Shown piece by piece: positions 1 through 7,641 of a stretch of 18,341 nt of DNA. The DNA comes from Firmicutes bacterium CAG:631 (GTDB taxonomy: Bacteria > Bacillota_I > Bacilli_A > RFN20 > CAG-631), in assembly GCA_000433015.1 (NCBI GenBank), contig HF998008.1, positions 244 through 18,584 of the forward strand, in the 5' to 3' direction. The position numbers and the translations under genes were made by a program. The notes under the pieces were generated by a model. That model was not told the origin of the DNA. It was given only the letters and a program-made list of their open reading frames with translations, and did not search any database. Every line of letters begins with the position of its first letter. The first letter of the stretch is position 1.

Positions 1-482
1 CTTTGAATTGTTTGCACCATATCATGAATGGCCGCTCCATAAGGAGCCGTGATAATGCCAATCGTTTTTGGAAACAAAGGAAGAGTTTTTTTATGTTGAA
101 CATCAAATAGTCCTTCTGCTTCTAACTTCTTTTTTAATAATTCATATTTTTGATAGAGTAACCCTATAGAATCAAACAATACCTGATAGGCCTGAATTTG
201 ATAGGTTCCTCCTGCTTCATAAACACTAAGACGACCCTTTATTAAGACCAGTGCCCCATCTTTTAATTCTGTTACAATTTGATTGGCATAACTATTAAAC
301 ATGACAACATTAATGCGAGAAGTGGCATCCTTAATACTAAAATAAAGCGTCCCAGATTGATGTCTTTTAAAATTCGAAACTTCTCCTTTAACAAAAATTT
401 CTCTTAAAAAATAATTGTTTTCTAGATAAGTTTTAATATATTTATTAACTTCACTGACCGTTAAAAATTCTTGATTATCCAT
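1..482 (-). CDS. xseA: Exodeoxyribonuclease VII large subunit, N-terminal part (cut by window edge)
   Basis: Reading back from the ATG at 482-480 gives an open frame to the window edge (160 complete codons), beginning MDNQEFLTVSEVNKYIK. The first ~100 residues match the OB-fold nucleic-acid-binding domain of XseA (VKGEVSNFKRHQSGTLYFSIKD, then GRLSVYEAGGTYQIQ). The start of the catalytic part follows (FPKTIGIITAPYGAAIHDM). XseA pairs with XseB to degrade single-stranded DNA into oligonucleotides in the cytoplasm. Its ATG lies inside the last codons of nusB (8-base overlap), so the two are translationally coupled. In Bacillus folD lies between nusB and xseA; here it is absent. The C-terminal two thirds lie outside the window, so the integrity of the gene cannot be judged. 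Confidence 0.93.
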   Translation of the reverse strand, partial: MDNQEFLTVSEVNKYIKTYLENNYFLREIFVKGEVSNFKRHQSGTLYFSIKDATSRINVVMFNSYANQIVTELKDGALVLIKGRLSVYEAGGTYQIQAYQVLFDSIGLLYQKYELLKKKLEAEGLFDVQHKKTLPLFPKTIGIITAPYGAAIHDMVQTIQ

Positions 483-903
483 AATTTTTGCCCACTTTAT
501 CTAATACTGCATGAATGTATTTATAAGATGGATCATCACAATATTTTTTTGCTAAATCAACAGCAACATCAATCGCCACTTGGGTGGGAATCAAATGATT
601 ACAAATTTCATTACAAAATAATAATAAGATTGCTTGATCCACCAAAGAAAGACGATTAAAAGTCCATGTTTTAGATAAATATTCGCTAATGATTTGAATA
701 AATTCCTTTTTTTGACGAATCGTTTCAAAAAGAATTTGCTTAAAAAAGGGATCACATTCATCGTAAGGAATTTCCATGGTGTCATTTACAATTTCGTTCA
801 ATGACTTTTTATAGGTGGATGGCAATTTGGCATAAAACAAATGTTGATAGATACAAATCATTGCCATCTCATGTATTTTTGTGCGCGAAACTACATTTTC
901 CAT
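475..903 (-). CDS. nusB: Transcription antitermination factor NusB
   Basis: This 142-residue all-helical protein has the usual NusB length and pattern: an N-terminal helix with an EMAMICIYQHLF stretch, a central LSLVDQAILLLFCNEI segment and the C-terminal signature SYKYIHAVLDKVGK. NusB binds boxA RNA with NusE (ribosomal protein S10) and promotes antitermination of rRNA transcription. The start ATG at 903 is preceded by a modest Shine-Dalgarno (AGGGA, about 6 bases upstream). It lies only 14 bases after the stop of the large leucine-rich-repeat lipoprotein gene, with no terminator and no convincing promoter between them. It is therefore either co-transcribed with that gene or driven from inside its 3' end. 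It overlaps xseA downstream. The identification is from conserved sequence and context. Confidence 0.93.
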   Translation of the reverse strand: MENVVSRTKIHEMAMICIYQHLFYAKLPSTYKKSLNEIVNDTMEIPYDECDPFFKQILFETIRQKKEFIQIISEYLSKTWTFNRLSLVDQAILLLFCNEICNHLIPTQVAIDVAVDLAKKYCDDPSYKYIHAVLDKVGKNYG

Positions 904-917
904 ATAAAATCCCTAAA

Positions 918-3900
918 TTATGCTAAAACATCTTGGTATAAAGACCAAAGGATACTAGAAGAAATGTAAAGTTCTTTATCAGTAACTTGAACTTTAAAAT
1001 CATCTGATAAGGAATCAAAAACATTTAAGTCAATCTCTACTACAGTTGAACTATTTAAAACTAAACTTTCTAATGATGTTGCACTATCAAAGGCTCCACG
1101 ATTAATTTTTGTTAAATTTTCAGAGCCAATAATTTGCGTAACAGTGGCATTACCACTAAATGCACCACCTGCAATGGTCGTTACAGAATCAGGTAAAGTG
1201 ACAACTGCATCCTCTCCTTTGTATAAAATTAAAATTCCATTGACAATAATAAAGTCATCCTCTGATTGATTTAACCATTTTGTTGCAGCAAATGCCTTGT
1301 TTCCTGCGTTTGTTAAAGCGGTTAATGAAGCTGCATCAATTTCTAAATTCGTACAGCCATAAAAAGCTTCATCTCCGATAGTTTCTACATTCTTTAAATT
1401 AATGGTGGATAAATTTCTACAGCCATAAAAGGCTCCGTTACCAATAGTTGTAATCGTATCTGGTAATTCAATACTCTTTACAAAAGAATAACCATCAAAT
1501 GCATGATCTAAAATTATTGTTGAGCCATCTGAAATGATAATTTTTTCTAATGATGCAGGAATACTATTAATATTATTTCCAAAAGCTGTAAAAGTTAAAA
1601 TATTACTATTATGTTCAATTTCTTTTAATGAATTGGCACCATACAATACACCTAAATCAAAACTAACATTAAATTCAAAAGTAGCAGATTCTAATAATAA
1701 AGCATAACTAAATGCATATTCGCTTAAATGTAAATCCGTTTCTTTTGGTAAAACCAAATCAGTAATACTTGAACCGGCAAATCCATAACGACCAATACTT
1801 TGTAATTGACTATTAGATGAACCAATTGAAATTTGTTCTAAGGAATAACTATATCTTCCAGCATTAGAAAGAATAGAAGTTAAATGTGTTTCAATTTGAC
1901 TTAAAGCCGTTGTTTGATCATTGGTAATTGTTAAGTTGTTTGGATTTGAAGCCATATTGAATGCAAAAGCATAGTCGCCAATGCTAGTGACTTGATTTGG
2001 AATATCAATAGATGTTAATTGATCAAAATAGAAAGCACCAACATCAATGGATGTTAAAGTTTGTGGTAAATAAACGGTTTGTAATTGACGACAATTTGCA
2101 AAAGCAGCAAATGGAATCGTTTCTAATTGTGTATTGGCTAAATTAACATGTGTTAAAGATTGACAATTTGTAAAAGCAAATGTGCCAATTTCTTTTAATG
2201 AAGTTGGGAATGTAATTGATAATAAGGCACTACAATTATAAAATGCTGAAGTTCCAATACTTTCTAAAACAGAAGAAGAAGGAATCGTGACATTTTGCAA
2301 TGCCGTACAATTTGAAAAGGCATTATCTCCAATAGAGACTAAGGTGGAAGGTAAACTAATATTTACAATTCTTCTACCTTGGAATGCTTCTTGATTAATA
2401 TGTGTTACGCCTTCCGGAATGGTTACATCCGTTGCATTTCCGTTATAAACAATTAAAACATGATTTAAAATGACCATTCCATCTTCAAAAGAAGAAACAA
2501 AAGCAGTATTGTTAAATGCTCTTGGATGAATCACTGTTGCCGAAGTTGTAATTGTTCTTAAGTTCGTACAATTATTAAAAGCATTTTCTTGTATGGTATG
2601 AATAAATTCTGGCAAATGCATTTGAACTAATGAAGTACAGTTACTAAAAGTATTAGAATAAATTACTTGATTTTCTTGTTCAGCTTGGCTAAATGCATTC
2701 GCATCAAAAGAAGCATTTGTTAAATTACGAGCACTTTCAAATGCATTATTTCCTAAATATTTCATAGTGGCAGGCAGATGAATGCTTGTAATTCCACTAC
2801 TATAGAATGCACGTTCTCCAATGCTTTCTAATTGACTATTGGCTTCAATTGAAAATTCAGATAAATTCGTTGTATCAGCAAAAGCATAATTACCAATGCT
2901 TTTTAAAGAAGCAGGCAAAGTCATTTGTACTAATTGATCATTACCTTCAAAAGCATTATTTCCAATGCTTTCTAATTTTGCATTTGCACCAAAAGTAACA
3001 CTCGTTAAACCATTTCTACCTGTTAAAGTAGCAAATGCAGAATTACCAATACTAATCACACTTGATGGAATGTGTATCGTTTTTAAACTATATAACATTG
3101 AAAAAGCAGAATCACCAATGGTTTCTAATTGAGAGTTATTGGTAATTGTAAAAGTTGATAAATTGATATTATAAGAAAAGGCATTTGCACCAATCGTTAC
3201 TACTGAATCTGGTAATTGGATAGATTCAAGTTTTAAAGAAGTCGTATCTGTTCGTTGATCCAAACGAGAAAAGGCTCCTTCATCAATGGTTTGTAATTGA
3301 CTATTCGTAGCAAATTGGAGTGTATACACATTAGAACAACCTGAAAAAGCATTTTTTCCAATATAAGTAACATTGCTTGGAATCGAAATAGATGTAATTT
3401 GTGTATTGCTAGCAAACGCAGAATCATAAATACCTACCAAACTAGAAGGTAATGTAATGGATGTGAAATTTTTATTTTCGTAGACATTATTTGCAATATA
3501 GCGAATACCATTATCAACAACCAATTCCGTACCTGTAGCTGTTTCATCTTTAATCAAAATATTATTGACAATAATTTTATTTTGATTGCGATACCATGGT
3601 GTTGATGAAAAAGCAGTAGAATCAATTTCTACTAATTGATTATTCGTATTGTGGAAAGTGATATTTTCAACTTGTGAACAACTATTAAAGGCACTTGCCT
3701 TTATTCGTTGTAAAGATTCAGGGAAAGTAATGGTTGTTAATGAAGTATTTTGTGAAAAAGCAGAATCACCAATGATTTGAAGTTGACTGCCTTCTTCAAA
3801 AGTTAAGGTTGTCGCATTGGTGAATTCAAATGCATTTGCACCAATTTCTTGAATGCATTTTGGTAAGCGGATTACTTGCTGATCTGTTTCCGTGACGGAA

Positions 3901-5102
3901 TCAATTTGAGGCCCAAAATAAGTAAATGCATCACCATTCAATATTCTAGAAAAAGCAGAAGCACCAACTTTTTGTAATTGACTATCTGGTTCAAACATCA
4001 ATGTTTCTAGACTCGATGATTTTCCTGAAGTAATTCTAAAAGCGCCTTCTCCCAATTCTTTTAATGAAGCTGGTAAAACTAAAGATCTTAAAGAAATTGC
4101 ATCTAAAAATGCACTATCACCAATTGTTGTGACATTACTTTTTCGACCTTCATAATTAAACTCAATAGAAGTTAAGTCATCAATTCTTGAAAAGGCTTCT
4201 GTTTCAATCGTTGTAACAGATGGAGGTAAAACCACTGTTTCTAAATAAGTTTCAGAAAAACATAATTCTGGAATCGTAGATAAAGACATATTGGCATGAA
4301 AAGTTACACTTTCCAATCTAGAATCATAAAAAGCGCGACTACCTAATGTGGTTAAAGATTGAGGAAAAGCAATGGTTTCAATTCTTGAACCTTCAAAAGC
4401 AGAAGTTTCAATTGATTTTAAACCATCATTTAAGGTAATCTCTTCTAAATCAGAGTTATAAAATGCTTCTATACCGATAGATTCAATCGTTGAAGGAAGA
4501 ATTACACTTCTTAAAGAAGAAGCACTACGAAAAGCTTGATCGGCAATTCGTACGACTGTAAAACCATCAATTTCTGATGGAATTTCAATATCTTCTAAAT
4601 TTTCTTCATCCGCACTGGAACTAAAGCCTGTGACTTCAATAGTGATTTGATCTGCCGTATTCGTCCCATAATAACTATAAGCGAAATTTGAAGCAGCAGC
4701 TTCCTTGTTATAATAAATACTAGAATAAGAAGAATCATCGTATCCTCCTTCTGTACCCAATGCTTTGACACTAATCAAGTAAGCCTTTCCTTCTTCAAAA
4801 TCATCATAACGATAAGAAGTTTGTGTGACACGACTTTCAATTTCTTTTCCATCAATATTAATGACATAGCCACTTGCACCATAGACAATATTCCATTGAA
4901 TGGTTGATGTTCTAGAGTCATATGTCAATCCTGTTGGAGCAGTTAATTTTGAATAATCGCTGACAGGATCCTTATCAGAAGAATCTGGATCATTTGTCAA
5001 CCAGTTATCTGAAGAATTATTACATGCAGTTAGCATTAAAGCGCTACAAATAAACGCAATTGAAAGCCCTCTCAAAAACTTTTTTGATTTTTGTTGTTTC
5101 AT
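918..5102 (-). CDS. BspA-like leucine-rich-repeat surface lipoprotein
   Basis: A 1394-residue exported protein. Residues 1-27 form a lipoprotein signal peptide: basic start, hydrophobic core, lipobox LTAC with the lipidated cysteine at 27. A Ser/Asp/Asn-rich linker follows, then a fibronectin-III-like domain at about 53-131 (APTGLTYD, IQWNIVYGASGYVINIDG). From about 171 to 1380 there are roughly 45 LRR_5/BspA-type units of about 23 residues, with cores such as IGDSAFSQNTSLTTITFPESL. Three islands near residues 503, 870 and 1275 carry a variant module (for example IIVNGILILYKG). In known BspA-type proteins such arrays bind host or microbial surfaces; adhesion here is inference, and the ligand is unknown. 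The start is supported by AGGAGG at 5115-5110. No sortase motif is seen, so anchoring is by lipid. It lies between mtnN and nusB, two housekeeping genes, which suggests a lineage-specific insertion. Confidence 0.9.
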   Translation of the reverse strand: MKQQKSKKFLRGLSIAFICSALMLTACNNSSDNWLTNDPDSSDKDPVSDYSKLTAPTGLTYDSRTSTIQWNIVYGASGYVINIDGKEIESRVTQTSYRYDDFEEGKAYLISVKALGTEGGYDDSSYSSIYYNKEAAASNFAYSYYGTNTADQITIEVTGFSSSADEENLEDIEIPSEIDGFTVVRIADQAFRSASSLRSVILPSTIESIGIEAFYNSDLEEITLNDGLKSIETSAFEGSRIETIAFPQSLTTLGSRAFYDSRLESVTFHANMSLSTIPELCFSETYLETVVLPPSVTTIETEAFSRIDDLTSIEFNYEGRKSNVTTIGDSAFLDAISLRSLVLPASLKELGEGAFRITSGKSSSLETLMFEPDSQLQKVGASAFSRILNGDAFTYFGPQIDSVTETDQQVIRLPKCIQEIGANAFEFTNATTLTFEEGSQLQIIGDSAFSQNTSLTTITFPESLQRIKASAFNSCSQVENITFHNTNNQLVEIDSTAFSSTPWYRNQNKIIVNNILIKDETATGTELVVDNGIRYIANNVYENKNFTSITLPSSLVGIYDSAFASNTQITSISIPSNVTYIGKNAFSGCSNVYTLQFATNSQLQTIDEGAFSRLDQRTDTTSLKLESIQLPDSVVTIGANAFSYNINLSTFTITNNSQLETIGDSAFSMLYSLKTIHIPSSVISIGNSAFATLTGRNGLTSVTFGANAKLESIGNNAFEGNDQLVQMTLPASLKSIGNYAFADTTNLSEFSIEANSQLESIGERAFYSSGITSIHLPATMKYLGNNAFESARNLTNASFDANAFSQAEQENQVIYSNTFSNCTSLVQMHLPEFIHTIQENAFNNCTNLRTITTSATVIHPRAFNNTAFVSSFEDGMVILNHVLIVYNGNATDVTIPEGVTHINQEAFQGRRIVNISLPSTLVSIGDNAFSNCTALQNVTIPSSSVLESIGTSAFYNCSALLSITFPTSLKEIGTFAFTNCQSLTHVNLANTQLETIPFAAFANCRQLQTVYLPQTLTSIDVGAFYFDQLTSIDIPNQVTSIGDYAFAFNMASNPNNLTITNDQTTALSQIETHLTSILSNAGRYSYSLEQISIGSSNSQLQSIGRYGFAGSSITDLVLPKETDLHLSEYAFSYALLLESATFEFNVSFDLGVLYGANSLKEIEHNSNILTFTAFGNNINSIPASLEKIIISDGSTIILDHAFDGYSFVKSIELPDTITTIGNGAFYGCRNLSTINLKNVETIGDEAFYGCTNLEIDAASLTALTNAGNKAFAATKWLNQSEDDFIIVNGILILYKGEDAVVTLPDSVTTIAGGAFSGNATVTQIIGSENLTKINRGAFDSATSLESLVLNSSTVVEIDLNVFDSLSDDFKVQVTDKELYISSSILWSLYQDVLA
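960..4592 (-). repeat. Tandem leucine-rich-repeat array (about 45 BspA-type units, protein level)
   Basis: The encoded protein repeats a ~23-residue unit with consensus IxxIGxxAFxxCxxLxxIxLPxSL, varying in length where loops are inserted. The repeat is clear at the protein level, but neighbouring DNA units are diverged. This points to an old array rather than recent slippage or recombination. I counted about 45 AF-type cores by eye, a few of them degenerate (LCF, NVY, NTF). Confidence 0.8.
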
Positions 5103-5133
5103 TTTTTTACCTCCTAAATGAATACTTTCACTG

Positions 5134-5166
5134 TAGACTATATTTATTATATAATAAATAAGTCTA
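5134..5166 (-). promoter_or_regulatory. Palindromic promoter region of the LRR lipoprotein gene
   Basis: A 33-base near-perfect inverted repeat has outer arms TAGACT/AGTCTA and an AT-only centre; the arms differ by a single extra base. The centre holds TATAAT on the minus strand at 5151-5146, a perfect -10 hexamer about 44 bases upstream of the lipoprotein ATG. No good -35 lies at the expected distance (TAGTAA at 17 bases). The dyad could be an operator over the -10 or, less likely, an accidental AT palindrome. That a promoter lies here is probable; regulation through the dyad is inference. Confidence 0.5.
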
Positions 5167-5183
5167 TTTTACTAGAAAAATAT

Positions 5184-5221
5184 AAAAAAGAAAAGCCCTA
5201 TTAATCTTTGCTCCTCTTTTC
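5184..5221 (-). terminator. Weak intrinsic terminator after mtnN
   Basis: On the minus strand GAAAAG (5221-5216) can pair with CTTTTC (5195-5190), followed at once by six T residues (5189-5184). It sits 12 bases after the mtnN stop. The stem is only 6 bp with a 20-base loop, so read-through into the lipoprotein gene is possible. Confidence 0.4.
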
Positions 5222-5232
5222 AAATTTAAAAA

Positions 5233-5898
5233 TTAATGGATATTTTCAATGTATTGCATTGTTTTTTGTACACATATTTCCATTGCTTTTTGTTTTTGAT
5301 TCAAATAAGTTACCGTATTATTTTCACCAACAATATCAGAAATGGTGCGAATAATCATAAATTTTCTTTTAAAAAAGGATGAGACATGGGCAATACTTGC
5401 TCCTTCCATATCGCAAACCAAAGCTTTAGGAAAATGTTGTAAAATCAATGATTTTTGATCTTTAGTATGGACAAAAGTATCACTACTAACAATTAAACCA
5501 TGATAATCATTTGCCTCAAGAAGCAAATGTTTTTTATAGGGTTTAAAAAACAAATCCATATTATCGAGTTGCCCAAGTGGTAGTCCAAAGGCTGTTAAAT
5601 CCACATCAAAATAGGCAACTTTAGAAGAAAAAATAGTTGAAAACAAGGGAATTGTCGTATGCAAAGAGCCCCCAATTCCTGCATTAATGATGAGTTGTGG
5701 TTTAAGATAGTTTAGCCAAACGGTTGTTAAAATCGCTGCATTGACCTTCCCTACTTCTGTTTTCACTAAATAAATTTCTTTTTCATGTTTTTTTAAGTAA
5801 TAATAATCAAATCCTTGATGCAAAAGATGCTCATATTCATCATGATTTAAAAAAGACTGAAGTTCCTCTTGCATAGCAACAATCAATAAAATTTTCAT
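5233..5898 (-). CDS. mtnN: 5'-methylthioadenosine/S-adenosylhomocysteine nucleosidase
   Basis: A 221-residue cytoplasmic enzyme of the PNP/UDP phosphorylase superfamily. It cleaves MTA and SAH to adenine and the thioribose sugar, feeding methionine salvage and autoinducer-2 precursor formation. Hallmarks are the N-terminal IVAMQEEL with the catalytic-type Glu12, INAGIGGSL near residue 75, the substrate loop CDMEGASIAHV with Glu165, and RTISDIVG with the catalytic-type Asp188. The length is slightly below the usual 230. The ATG at 5898 comes one base after the rsfS stop, with AAGG about 9 bases upstream inside rsfS, so translation is coupled. It is the last gene of the yqeG operon, in the place where Bacillus has yqeM, a methyltransferase gene. 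Confidence 0.93.
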   Translation of the reverse strand: MKILLIVAMQEELQSFLNHDEYEHLLHQGFDYYYLKKHEKEIYLVKTEVGKVNAAILTTVWLNYLKPQLIINAGIGGSLHTTIPLFSTIFSSKVAYFDVDLTAFGLPLGQLDNMDLFFKPYKKHLLLEANDYHGLIVSSDTFVHTKDQKSLILQHFPKALVCDMEGASIAHVSSFFKRKFMIIRTISDIVGENNTVTYLNQKQKAMEICVQKTMQYIENIH

Positions 5899-5899
5899 A

Positions 5900-6238
5900 T
5901 TAATTGACCTTCACGATGGGATAATTCGCCCAAAGTTTTTCTAATCCATAATGAATTCGTGCTTCTTTTGTAAAAATATGAATAATGTAATCATTTGCGT
6001 CAACTAAAACCCATTCACTCGAACTTTTTCCTTCTACATTACGAATAGGAATATCATTGATTTCACAAGCTTCTTTCAATGCTTGCCCAATGGCTAAAGC
6101 ATGCCGATTACTTGTAACTGTCGTAATGATAAAAAAACGAGCTAAGGGATTGTTTTGACTGACATCAATATAAATGAGATCTTCACCCTTTTTATCTAAA
6201 ATGGTTTCAATTAAAATTTGCATTTTTTTATCTTCCAT
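5900..6238 (-). CDS. rsfS: Ribosomal silencing factor RsfS
   Basis: A 112-residue protein of the RsfS/DUF143 (Iojap) family. It binds ribosomal protein L14 and blocks joining of the subunits, damping translation in starvation. The family pattern is plain: IYIDVSQNNPLARFFIITT, NVEGKSSSEWVLVDANDYIIHIF, then YGLEKLW near the end. I choose the ATG at 6238 (MEDKKMQIL). An AAGGA sits 8 bases upstream, and this is the usual N-terminus; a start at 6268 would add ten non-conserved residues. It overlaps the nadD-yqeK stop by 11 bases and is followed by mtnN after 1 base. The linkage with nadD and yqeK is the standard Firmicutes arrangement. Confidence 0.95.
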   Translation of the reverse strand: MEDKKMQILIETILDKKGEDLIYIDVSQNNPLARFFIITTVTSNRHALAIGQALKEACEINDIPIRNVEGKSSSEWVLVDANDYIIHIFTKEARIHYGLEKLWANYPIVKVN

Positions 6239-7355
6239 TGTCCTTTTCCTTTCTTTTATAATAATCAATCATTAAAACGAGCCAAGGATCTATCCATTTT
6301 TGACTGTTTTTTAAGTAACGATATTGATCTTCCATTGTCCAAATAAAAGCTTTATCAATATTTTGGTAGGCCTCTTTACGAATGTCTGCAACTGCATTTG
6401 CAAATTCTCTTTCTTCTTCTAATTTATCAGCACAATAAATAATTTTATCTAGTTTAGACATTTTCTTACTAGAACGGCAATGGCTAGCTATTGCTTTTAA
6501 TGTTTTAACATCAGAAATGCCATAGATGGTTTTTGCTAAATAAGCACTTGCATATTGATGATGACAATATTCTGGTTTTTTTAATTTTGTAGGAAAGTGT
6601 TGTTCCATAATTTGTCGAATTTCATCTTTTGGCAAAGCTTTTGAGACATCATGCAAAATACCAGCTACATAAGCACGATTCGTATTTTGTTGATTTTTTT
6701 GTGCTAGTGCTTTAGCTAATCGTGCCGTAGATAAGCAATGAATAAATAATCGTTCAGGTAAATGAGGCATTAACCGTTCTTTTAAATATAATTCATGCTC
6801 TTTGATATATTGTTGAATGGATTCATCAATTTCATCATAATACCCCGCACGAACTTTTGTACTAGAAGCATCAATTTGTTTACCATCAATGATAAGAATA
6901 TGGTATTTTTGCGCCAATTTTTCATTAATGATATATCCAGGTCTTTTAAAACAAACAAATTGAAATAATTTTGTCAATTGATCAATCTTATACCATCGTT
7001 CTATATTATTTAATTGATCTGCACCAATTAAAAAATAAAATTGATACTGATTTTTATATTTTTTGTTCAAAAGACGAGCGGTATTATAAGTATAAATCAG
7101 TTTTTTATTTCGATCTTTAAGTTCAATATCACAAATTTTAAAATTTGGAAATTCTACTAAAGCCATTTTCATCATGGCTATTCGATGTTTTCCATCTAAT
7201 AGTAAAGAACCATCATAATTATATTTTCGTGGAATAAACCAAACTTCTTGACATTGCAAATAATTGGATGCATTTAATGCTGCATTAATATGTCCCTTAT
7301 GAATAGGGTTATACGATCCCCCAAAAAGTAATATTTTAGTTTGTTCCATAAGCAT
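6228..7355 (-). CDS. nadD-yqeK: Fusion of nicotinate-nucleotide adenylyltransferase (NadD) and YqeK HD-domain hydrolase
   Basis: One 375-residue chain joins two enzymes that are separate adjacent genes in Bacillus. Residues 1-190 are NadD, which makes deamido-NAD from nicotinate mononucleotide and ATP. They carry the nucleotidyltransferase motif GGSYNPIHKGH (12-22) and SSTKVR (164-169). Residues ~195-375 are a YqeK-type HD phosphohydrolase, the family that splits Ap4A symmetrically. Candidate metal ligands are His206, His235-Asp236, His265/266, His292 and Asp310 (in YCADKLE). No stop or frameshift separates the halves; the linker is only a few residues (ERLMPHLPERL). Start: ATG at 7355, with AAGGA 5 bases upstream; an ATG at 7349 is also possible, and a start at 7409 would overlap yhbY by 74 bases. 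It overlaps yhbY by 20 bases and rsfS by 11. From memory, a comparable fusion exists in Mycoplasma. Confidence 0.92.
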   Translation of the reverse strand: MLMEQTKILLFGGSYNPIHKGHINAALNASNYLQCQEVWFIPRKYNYDGSLLLDGKHRIAMMKMALVEFPNFKICDIELKDRNKKLIYTYNTARLLNKKYKNQYQFYFLIGADQLNNIERWYKIDQLTKLFQFVCFKRPGYIINEKLAQKYHILIIDGKQIDASSTKVRAGYYDEIDESIQQYIKEHELYLKERLMPHLPERLFIHCLSTARLAKALAQKNQQNTNRAYVAGILHDVSKALPKDEIRQIMEQHFPTKLKKPEYCHHQYASAYLAKTIYGISDVKTLKAIASHCRSSKKMSKLDKIIYCADKLEEEREFANAVADIRKEAYQNIDKAFIWTMEDQYRYLKNSQKWIDPWLVLMIDYYKRKEKDNGR

Positions 7356-7629
7356 TGATTTCCTTGTTCTTTTTATAAAGAATGATGGTTCGTCCAATGA
7401 TGAAAACAACCTCAGAAGAAGTAACAGAAGCTAATAATTCAGCTAATTCTTCCTTTTCTAATCCACTATAAGTTTTTAATATTGAAATTTTGATGAGTTC
7501 TTGTTTTTTGATGACTTGTTGAATACTTTGAATCACATTTTGAGTAATGCCATCTTTACCTATAAGTACAACTGGCTTTAAGTTTGTTGCCGCTTTTTTT
7601 AATTGATTTTTTTCTTTTTTTGTTAACAT
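7336..7629 (-). CDS. yhbY: CRM-domain RNA-binding protein YhbY (ribosome assembly)
   Basis: A 97-residue protein matching the whole CRM (YhbY) domain: LTKKEKNQLKKAATNLKPVV, the GKDGIT loop near residue 24, and the closing strand IIGRTIILYKK. Members bind precursors of the large ribosomal subunit and act with GTPases such as YqeH in ribosome maturation. The ATG at 7629 has GAGGTGG 4 bases upstream. It follows yqeH after 12 bases; in Bacillus aroE stands in that gap and is absent here. The 3' end overlaps nadD-yqeK. Confidence 0.93.
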   Translation of the reverse strand: MLTKKEKNQLKKAATNLKPVVLIGKDGITQNVIQSIQQVIKKQELIKISILKTYSGLEKEELAELLASVTSSEVVFIIGRTIILYKKNKEINAYGTN

Positions 7630-7641
7630 AATTCCACCTCT

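Noticed and set aside
935..957. Hairpin TTTGGT/ACCAAG near the end of the LRR gene as a terminator before nusB
   Set aside because: The 6-bp stem is inside the coding region and is not followed by a U-tract.
2807..2998. Plus-strand open frame inside the LRR lipoprotein gene
   Set aside because: Shadow of the repetitive minus-strand coding sequence; no Shine-Dalgarno, no recognisable protein.
960..4592. Regularly spaced similar segments that could suggest a CRISPR or DNA repeat array
   Set aside because: The periodicity comes from leucine-rich repeats in one open frame; units are not identical at DNA level and there are no unique spacers.
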